The notes beneath the pieces were generated by a model, which saw only the letters and a program-made list of their open reading frames with translations, was not told the origin of the DNA and searched no databases. The position numbers were made by a program, and so were the translations under genes. A stretch of DNA of 5,168 nucleotides from Candidatus Ryanbacteria bacterium (lineage in GTDB: Bacteria > Patescibacteriota > Minisyncoccia > Ryanbacterales > GWA2-47-10b): positions 1-5,168 of the forward strand of contig CALRCC010000040.1 in assembly GCA_943354465.1 (NCBI GenBank). Reading direction: 5' to 3'. The stretch's first letter is position 1. Every line of letters begins with the position of its first letter. Positions 1 through 4,094 of this stretch are shown here, piece by piece.

Positions 1-1215
1 AATCTTGATTTAACTGGCGGTGAGATAAAATTGAGGCGCAATAGCGGGTGGGTAAAGGATGCAAGTATCACTACGCAAATTTTAAATAGTATTGATGCTG
101 ATTCAAAAACAAACGTATGGGCTGTAGGCAACAATGGCATAATTCTCAAGCATAATGGTAATTCGTGGTCATCTAATACATTTGGCATCAGCAACATAAA
201 CGCAGTTGACGTTGTATCAAGCAACGATATTTGGGTAGCAGGAAGCGCTGGCAAGATATATCATTATAATGGGTCAGCATGGTCAGAAGATACAGATACA
301 GGCACGCAAACATGGAATTCTATCTCTATGGTAAGCCAGACATTGGGATTCGCCGTTGGCAATGGAGGTTTTATCTCAAAATATAACGGTACAGGTTGGA
401 CTACCTCAAAAATTATTTTAGGTTATACGGAAGATTTGAGCGATGTCCGTATGTTGTCCGCGACAGATGGCTGGGTAGCAGGAAGCGCTGGCAAGATATA
501 TCATTATAATGGGTCAGCATGGTCAGAAGATACAGATACAGGCACAAATAAATGGAACTCTATCTCTATGGTAAGCCAGACATTGGGATTCGCCGTTGGC
601 GATGGAGGTTTTATCTCAAAATATAACGGTACAGGTTGGACTACCTCAAAAATTATTCCTAATCACATAGTAAATTTAAACGAGGTTCGTATGTTGTCCG
701 CGACAGATGGCTGGGCGGTTGACAATGGCGGCAAGACATTTTTTTGGAACGGTATTTCTTGGACAAACCTAGTATCGCCAGTAACAGTACCGCTCAATTC
801 TCTAGTCCTTGTCGGTGACATTGGTTGGGCTGTAGGCAACGGTGGCACAATTCTCAAGCTCAATCGTGATACTGTGCAGAAAGACGGATATTTGATATCT
901 TCAGCGTTTGATCTTACTGACAATTCACCAGTCGAGTCTATTGAGTGGGATGAAGTAATACCGAGCGCATGTGATGGTACTTGTTCGGTAAAATTGCAGA
1001 TACAGACATCAACGGATGGTGCATCATGGTTCCCATTGCAATGGATGGGGCCCGACGGCAATGACGGAGATGAGACCGATTATTTTACCAAAGCTACCGG
1101 ATATTTAATCCCGCAGATCGCAAATGGTAAAAAATGGGTGAGATACAAAACCGTACTCAACGGCGACGGCGCCAATACTCCAGTATTAAAAGAAGTGCGT
1201 ATACAATATAAATAA
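1..1215 (+). CDS. Secreted seven-motif beta-propeller protein, 5' end missing
   Basis: The frame is open from base 1 through a TAA at 1213-1215 (404 codons visible). The TTG at 31 is therefore probably internal, and the true start lies upstream of the window. Seven W/F-A-V-G-x-x-G-type motifs occur with the aromatic residue at visible residues 40, 78, 117, 158, 197, 238 and 276. The period is 38-41 residues and most copies are followed by YNG-x-x-W. This pattern fits a Ycf48/BNR-like beta-propeller of about seven blades. Residues 296-404 form a separate beta-rich module containing ISSAFD, a CDGTC pair (Cys324, Cys328), GPDG, and a closing RYK...VRIQYK pattern. Paired cysteines and repeat architecture suggest an extracellular protein. 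The stop is 1 nt before a PilW-like minor pilin, so the gene is probably co-transcribed with pilus genes. I infer a surface or pilus-tip role, loosely analogous to PilY1. No catalytic residues were recognised. The missing N-terminus could carry a signal peptide or a prepilin leader. Confidence 0.8.
   Translation, partial: NLDLTGGEIKLRRNSGWVKDASITTQILNSIDADSKTNVWAVGNNGIILKHNGNSWSSNTFGISNINAVDVVSSNDIWVAGSAGKIYHYNGSAWSEDTDTGTQTWNSISMVSQTLGFAVGNGGFISKYNGTGWTTSKIILGYTEDLSDVRMLSATDGWVAGSAGKIYHYNGSAWSEDTDTGTNKWNSISMVSQTLGFAVGDGGFISKYNGTGWTTSKIIPNHIVNLNEVRMLSATDGWAVDNGGKTFFWNGISWTNLVSPVTVPLNSLVLVGDIGWAVGNGGTILKLNRDTVQKDGYLISSAFDLTDNSPVESIEWDEVIPSACDGTCSVKLQIQTSTDGASWFPLQWMGPDGNDGDETDYFTKATGYLIPQIANGKKWVRYKTVLNGDGANTPVLKEVRIQYK
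232..471 (+). repeat. Tandem 240-bp duplication, copy 1
   Basis: This is the first unit of a direct tandem repeat inside the propeller gene. It is in frame (80 codons) and covers two blades. By hand count it differs from the next unit at 21 of 240 positions (about 91% identity). The first 74 bases are identical. Homology stops abruptly upstream of 232. Confidence 0.95.
472..711 (+). repeat. Tandem 240-bp duplication, copy 2
   Basis: This second unit abuts copy 1 without a gap. Most differences from copy 1 fall at 658-684, which encodes the loop between two blades. Homology ends near 711, where the following blade diverges (WAVDNGG instead of WVAGSAG). Confidence 0.95.
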
Positions 1216-1216
1216 T

Positions 1217-1717
1217 ATGCGTCGCGCTTTCACCTTGATAGAAATAATCATTTATCTCGCAATCGTCGGTATGATAGCGGTGAGTTTGGTAATGTATAGT
1301 ATCTCTGTATCGTCTTCACGCAGTAAAGCAGAGGTTGTCGCCGAGGTGCAGACAAACACGCGATTCGCGCTGGATATTATGCGTCAAAAAATACGCTCGG
1401 CAGATAGGATTGATTTCATAAATAGCACATTAACCAATCCAGGAAAGTTATATCTTGTAATGCCAACACCAACATTAGCGCAAAGTCCTGTGATTTTTGA
1501 TATTGATAATGGCAGGCTACGCATGAAGGTTGGCACAGGACAATACGCGCTTCTCACATCTGATGAGATTGAAGTGGCCAATTTGCAATTTGCGAATTTG
1601 ACCAAAGGCGCGCGCGAGCATGTGAGTGTGTCTATGACTCTACGATACAAAAATGCTGGGTCTGTAGAATACAAGTATGAGTATTCTATAACAAGTGCGA
1701 TTGGTGTTCGTATTTAG
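1217..1717 (+). CDS. PilW/GspJ-like minor type IV pilin
   Basis: This 166-residue protein starts with a very short leader, MRRA, followed by FTLIE and a hydrophobic helix (about residues 5-28). That is a class III prepilin signal, with the mature Glu5 equivalent at residue 9. Prepilin peptidase would cut before Phe5 and the helix would pack into the pilus or pseudopilus. The residue before the cut is Ala, where Gly is usual. After the helix, a segment around residues 45-62 (TNTRFALDIMRQKIRSA) and a later LTSDEIEVANLQF pattern resemble the GspJ/PilW minor pilin group. No cysteine is present. The ATG lies 1 nt after the upstream stop, with no Shine-Dalgarno site, which suggests translational coupling. 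The PilW/GspJ assignment rests on pattern recognition; pilin-like is certain, the subfamily less so. Confidence 0.85.
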   Translation: MRRAFTLIEIIIYLAIVGMIAVSLVMYSISVSSSRSKAEVVAEVQTNTRFALDIMRQKIRSADRIDFINSTLTNPGKLYLVMPTPTLAQSPVIFDIDNGRLRMKVGTGQYALLTSDEIEVANLQFANLTKGAREHVSVSMTLRYKNAGSVEYKYEYSITSAIGVRI

Positions 1718-1721
1718 ATAT

Positions 1722-2132
1722 ATGAGAAAAGCCTATTTTACAAATTATCGTTCAGGTATTGCCGCGCTTTTTATAGTTGTGGTGGTTGGCGCATCAGCGC
1801 TCTTGATGGCTCTAGGTGCCTCAAAGCTTGGTATTGGTGAGCTGACATCTGGCTTTATCGGCGCAAAGGGCGATGAGATGTTGGCGTTAGCTGATGGGTG
1901 TCTTGAAGAAGCACTTGAGCGCATACGATACAATAAAAATATTACAGTAGATGAGCTCAAAAATAATCTGCCGTCATATACAAATGGTTCGTGTATAATA
2001 CAAGCAGTATATTTAGCGCCACATATCACGCTTACTATCACTGCTAGATACCGCGAGTATAATAAAATAATTAGAGCAAAGATAAACCCAACGGCTGTCG
2101 GCGCGCAACTTGTATCATGGGAGGAGGTTTAA
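1722..2132 (+). CDS. PilX-like minor pilin
   Basis: I chose the ATG at 1722, 4 nt after the preceding stop, giving 136 residues. A GTG at 1695 would add nine residues and overlap the upstream gene; it is less likely. The N-terminus is basic, followed by a Gly (residue 12) and a long hydrophobic helix (residues 13-32, IAALFIVVVVGASALLMALG). This resembles PilX or GspK-type proteins that start with RG/xAL. The usual FTLIE box is absent, and the position equivalent to mature Glu5 is Phe17. The segment LALADGCLEEALERIR (about residues 54-69) is a pattern typical of small PilX-like proteins in Patescibacteria. Cys60 and Cys91 could form a disulfide, which fits export. Its place beside a PilW-like pilin supports a role in pilus initiation. 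The exact subfamily is inferred. Confidence 0.75.
   Translation: MRKAYFTNYRSGIAALFIVVVVGASALLMALGASKLGIGELTSGFIGAKGDEMLALADGCLEEALERIRYNKNITVDELKNNLPSYTNGSCIIQAVYLAPHITLTITARYREYNKIIRAKINPTAVGAQLVSWEEV
2119..2127 (+). promoter_or_regulatory. Strong Shine-Dalgarno site for the pilM-like gene
   Basis: GGGAGGAGG is the only strong anti-16S match next to a start in this window. It lies inside the last codons of the PilX-like gene (Trp-Glu-Glu-Val). It is 15 nt from the ATG at 2143, longer than ideal, but only 6 nt from an in-frame ATT at 2134. Confidence 0.75.
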
Positions 2133-2142
2133 GATTAGTATT

Positions 2143-3213
2143 ATGAATTTTGGCACAAAAACATCAGTAGGTATCAGCGTCGCTGATCATGCGATAGAGG
2201 CGATAGAGCTTACCGGCGGTATAAAGCCTTCAATTCGCGCGCGTAGCCGTATCGCGCTTGATGAAGGCACAGTTGTTAAAGGGACCATCCGCGATGAAAA
2301 AAAGTTGGCGGTTGCATTTACAAAGCTTTTTGCTGACGCAAGCCCATCGCCGATCACAAAGCGCAATATCGTTTTCGGAGTGCCAGAGACAGCTATTTAT
2401 TTTCATATTTTTGAGGCGCAAAAAATATCTTTTGAAAATATCGCACGCGAGCCATCGCGTAATATCCCGTTGCCTCCAGAAGACATAGCATGGGGGCATT
2501 GTGTCTCAACGCTCACCAAAGGCGTTTCGCGAGTCGTGATAACCGCCACATCAAGAGCGCTCATTGAATCGTGGCAAAAGTTTTTAAGCGCGCGCGGTAT
2601 CTCCGTAGATATTTTTGATATTGAGGTTTTTGCTATTTTCAGAAATATTTTTCATGAATTTCCCAAAAAACCAGTTTTGTTAGTTGATATCGGTGGCAGG
2701 ACCACTGTGATATCAATCTTTGACTCCGCTGGGCTTGCTTATACGCGGTCTTCTCATATCGCTGGTGAATATCTGACGCGTGAGATAGCGGCGGCATTGA
2801 AAGTAACACGCGACGAAGCAGAGGCAAGCAAGGTCGCAGTTGGCCTTGAAAACCGCGAACATCCGCTTTTCTTTCCTCTTATAAAAGGTCTTGGTGCGAT
2901 TATGATGGAAATACGCGCGGCGCAAGAGCATTTCGCTCGTTCAAACAATCTGCGCATATCAGAGATAGTGCTTGTAGGAGGAAGCTCGCACATGCTCGGC
3001 ATAGGGCAGTATATGGAGGCAAATTTGGGCTTGCCGATTAAGCCTGTGCCAAAATCAAGCGATGTAGAAGCAGTCGGGTATGCTTTGCGCGGTTTAGAAG
3101 ATAGATGGAATGCGACCGATCCACAAATATTGCTCGATAGAGCACAAAAGCGTGAGTCGCACTGGAGCGCGCCTGATAAGCAAAAAAGTTGGTGGCATAT
3201 TTTTACAAAGTAG
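2143..3213 (+). CDS. pilM: PilM-like actin-fold ATPase of the type IV pilus
   Basis: This 356-residue protein resembles PilM, the FtsA/actin-like cytoplasmic ATPase that binds PilN and links the pilus motor to the inner-membrane platform. Its length is typical. The phosphate-1 region near residues 9-23 (VGISVADHAIEAIEL) is recognisable but has Ser12 where the family usually has an acidic residue. The phosphate-2 motif is good (VDIGGRTT, Asp182), as is the adenosine motif (LVGGSSHMLG, about residues 277-286). It has no signal peptide or membrane segment, as expected for a cytoplasmic protein. The assigned ATG lies 10 nt after the previous stop. An upstream in-frame ATT at 2134 is better spaced from the GGAGG site, so the N-terminus may be three residues longer. 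It follows two minor pilins, and no pilN or pilO follows it here, which is unusual for this family. Confidence 0.85.
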   Translation: MNFGTKTSVGISVADHAIEAIELTGGIKPSIRARSRIALDEGTVVKGTIRDEKKLAVAFTKLFADASPSPITKRNIVFGVPETAIYFHIFEAQKISFENIAREPSRNIPLPPEDIAWGHCVSTLTKGVSRVVITATSRALIESWQKFLSARGISVDIFDIEVFAIFRNIFHEFPKKPVLLVDIGGRTTVISIFDSAGLAYTRSSHIAGEYLTREIAAALKVTRDEAEASKVAVGLENREHPLFFPLIKGLGAIMMEIRAAQEHFARSNNLRISEIVLVGGSSHMLGIGQYMEANLGLPIKPVPKSSDVEAVGYALRGLEDRWNATDPQILLDRAQKRESHWSAPDKQKSWWHIFTK

Positions 3214-3214
3214 C

Positions 3215-3223
3215 TGTGGATAA
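3215..3223 (-). promoter_or_regulatory. Perfect consensus DnaA-box 9-mer
   Basis: TGTGGATAA on the plus strand is the complement of the consensus DnaA box TTATCCACA. It begins 1 nt after the pilM-like stop codon. It sits about 40-48 nt upstream of the predicted transcription start of the next pilin gene. No second perfect box was seen, so this is not evidence for an origin by itself. DnaA binding is an inference. Confidence 0.5.
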
Positions 3224-3250
3224 CACATATCATTTTTATTTATATATTAG

Positions 3251-3256
3251 TATAAT
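3251..3256 (+). promoter_or_regulatory. Consensus -10 box for the pilin gene
   Basis: TATAAT is a perfect -10 hexamer in a very AT-rich spacer. It ends 6 nt before the ATG, so transcription would start at or next to the A of the start codon. No good -35 hexamer is present at normal spacing; the 17-bp position reads TATCAT. Confidence 0.6.
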
Positions 3257-3262
3257 AAAAGT

Positions 3263-3754
3263 ATGAAAAAACACAAAGGGTTTACCCTGATTGAACTTTT
3301 AATTGTTATAGGACTTATTGCCATTTTGGCGGGCGTTGTGTTTGTATCGCTTGATCCTTTGACTCGTTTTCGTGATGCACGAAATGCCAGGCGTAGTGCT
3401 GATGTCGCCGCGATCACGAGTGCCTTGCGTGTCAATCAAGTAGACAATGGCGGTGCATATTTAGATAGCGTGAATGATTTGGCGGCAGATGGCACAAAGT
3501 CTTATCTTATCGGCAATTGTACGGCGGGTGCCGATGCCACGTGTCCATTGACTGACACTGTGTATACGACTCAACCGTCTTGCATTGATTTGTCGGGGCT
3601 TGCTGGTTATTTGCCAATCCCTGTAAGTCCAAAGATCGAGACAGAATGGTCTGCCGATCAAACAGGTTATTACCTTGTCCGTAAAGCCAGTGGAGCCATC
3701 ACAGTGGGCGCGTGTGACCTAGAGGGCGCTACGCGTATAGAGACGACAAGATAA
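3263..3754 (+). CDS. Type IV pilin, probably a major-type subunit
   Basis: This 163-residue prepilin has a six-residue leader (MKKHKG) and a classical cleavage box, G/FTLIELLIVIG. The mature Glu5 is present, followed by a hydrophobic helix to about residue 29. Prepilin peptidase should cut after Gly6 and methylate Phe7. The next segment, SLDPLTRFRDARNARRSADVAAI, matches the helix continuation typical of Patescibacteria pilins. The globular part has four cysteines (in NC, TC, SC and AC contexts), enough for two disulfides. The gene lies 49 nt after the pilM-like gene and has its own TATAAT box, so it may be expressed separately and more strongly than the minor pilins. The ATG has no Shine-Dalgarno site. 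Whether it is the main filament subunit or another pilin cannot be told from sequence. Confidence 0.88.
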   Translation: MKKHKGFTLIELLIVIGLIAILAGVVFVSLDPLTRFRDARNARRSADVAAITSALRVNQVDNGGAYLDSVNDLAADGTKSYLIGNCTAGADATCPLTDTVYTTQPSCIDLSGLAGYLPIPVSPKIETEWSADQTGYYLVRKASGAITVGACDLEGATRIETTR

Positions 3755-3783
3755 ATAAACAATTTTATTTTTGCTTCGTGTGA

Positions 3784-3812
3784 TTGCAGAAATGCATTAT
3801 TTTAGGTATTCT
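3784..3812 (+). promoter_or_regulatory. Possible promoter for the two tRNA genes
   Basis: TTGCAG (3784-3789) and TATTCT (3807-3812) are separated by 17 bp and would place the transcript start near 3819, just upstream of the first tRNA. Both hexamers are imperfect, and the -10 overlaps a small AT-rich inverted repeat. Confidence 0.3.
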
Positions 3813-3831
3813 AAAAAGCACGATTTTAGTC

Positions 3832-3903
3832 GCCGGCATAGCTCAGTGGTAGAGCGAAGGACTCATAAGCCTTAGGTCGCAGGTTCGATCCCTGCTGTCG
3901 GCA
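3832..3903 (+). tRNA. tRNA-Met(CAT), elongator-type (Ile2 possible)
   Basis: A full cloverleaf can be drawn. The acceptor stem is GCCGGCA with TGTCGGC (one G-T pair). The D stem is GCTC with GAGC. The anticodon loop is CTCATAA with CAT at 3864-3866. The T arm is GCAGG-TTCGATC-CCTGC. The discriminator base is A3903. CCA is not encoded. The anticodon stem lacks the three G-C pairs of initiator tRNA, so it is not the initiator. A CAT anticodon could also be read as tRNA-Ile2 after lysidine modification. The anticodon stem has an A-G mismatch next to the loop (3861 with 3869). Confidence 0.92.
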
Positions 3904-3936
3904 CAGGGTCTGGCTCAGTAGGCCTTTGGGCGGTAT

Positions 3937-4014
3937 GGGCGCGTGGTGTAGCCTGGTTAACACGTTCCCCTGTCACGGGAAAGATCGCCGGTTCGAATCC
4001 GGTCGCGCCCGCCA
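3937..4014 (+). tRNA. tRNA-Asp(GTC)
   Basis: The cloverleaf is clear. The acceptor GGGCGCG pairs perfectly with CGCGCCC, and the D stem is GTGT with ACAC. The anticodon stem TTCCC/GGGAA is perfect around loop CTGTCAC, with GTC at 3972-3974. The T arm is GCCGG-TTCGAAT-CCGGT. Discriminator G4011 matches the known Asp identity base. CCA is encoded at 4012-4014, unlike the neighbouring tRNA. It lies 33 nt after that tRNA, so the two are probably transcribed together. Confidence 0.95.
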
Positions 4015-4043
4015 TAAGAAGCAAAATGATGACATACTCTCTC

Positions 4044-4072
4044 TGGAAAATGAGGCATATTTCTGATACAAT
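4044..4072 (+). promoter_or_regulatory. Extended -10 promoter for the PheRS gene
   Basis: TGGAAA (4044-4049) is followed after 17 bp by TACAAT (4067-4072). TGA immediately precedes the hexamer, making an extended -10 element. Transcription would start near 4079. That lies downstream of the in-frame ATG at 4071 and so favours the ATG at 4095 as the real start. Confidence 0.45.
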
Positions 4073-4094
4073 GAACCGTGTCAATCTATATACA

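Noticed and set aside
232..711. The tandem repeat considered as a CRISPR or mobile-element feature
   Set aside because: The repeat is in frame, codes for propeller blades, abuts directly without spacers, and has no transposase or terminal inverted repeats.
663..1061. Minus-strand 132-residue frame opposite the propeller gene
   Set aside because: It is a shadow of the real plus-strand gene with no family features.
1695..1721. GTG start adding nine residues to the PilX-like protein
   Set aside because: It overlaps the upstream gene by 23 nt and adds aromatic and hydrophobic residues before the basic leader. The ATG at 1722 gives a normal operon spacing.
2754..3233. Minus-strand 159-residue frame opposite the pilM-like gene
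   Set aside because: It lies almost wholly antisense to a well-supported PilM-like protein and shows no recognisable domain or start signal.
3793..3820. AT-rich inverted repeat TTTTAG/CTAAAA (3800-3805 with 3811-3816) after the pilin gene, considered as a terminator
   Set aside because: The stem is only six mostly A-T pairs and is not followed by a T run. It overlaps the possible tRNA promoter.
3904..3936. Spacer between the tRNAs containing GGCTCAGTAGGCC, resembling a D arm; considered as a tRNA remnant
   Set aside because: Only about seven bases match the neighbouring D arm and no other tRNA part can be drawn. It is too short to support.
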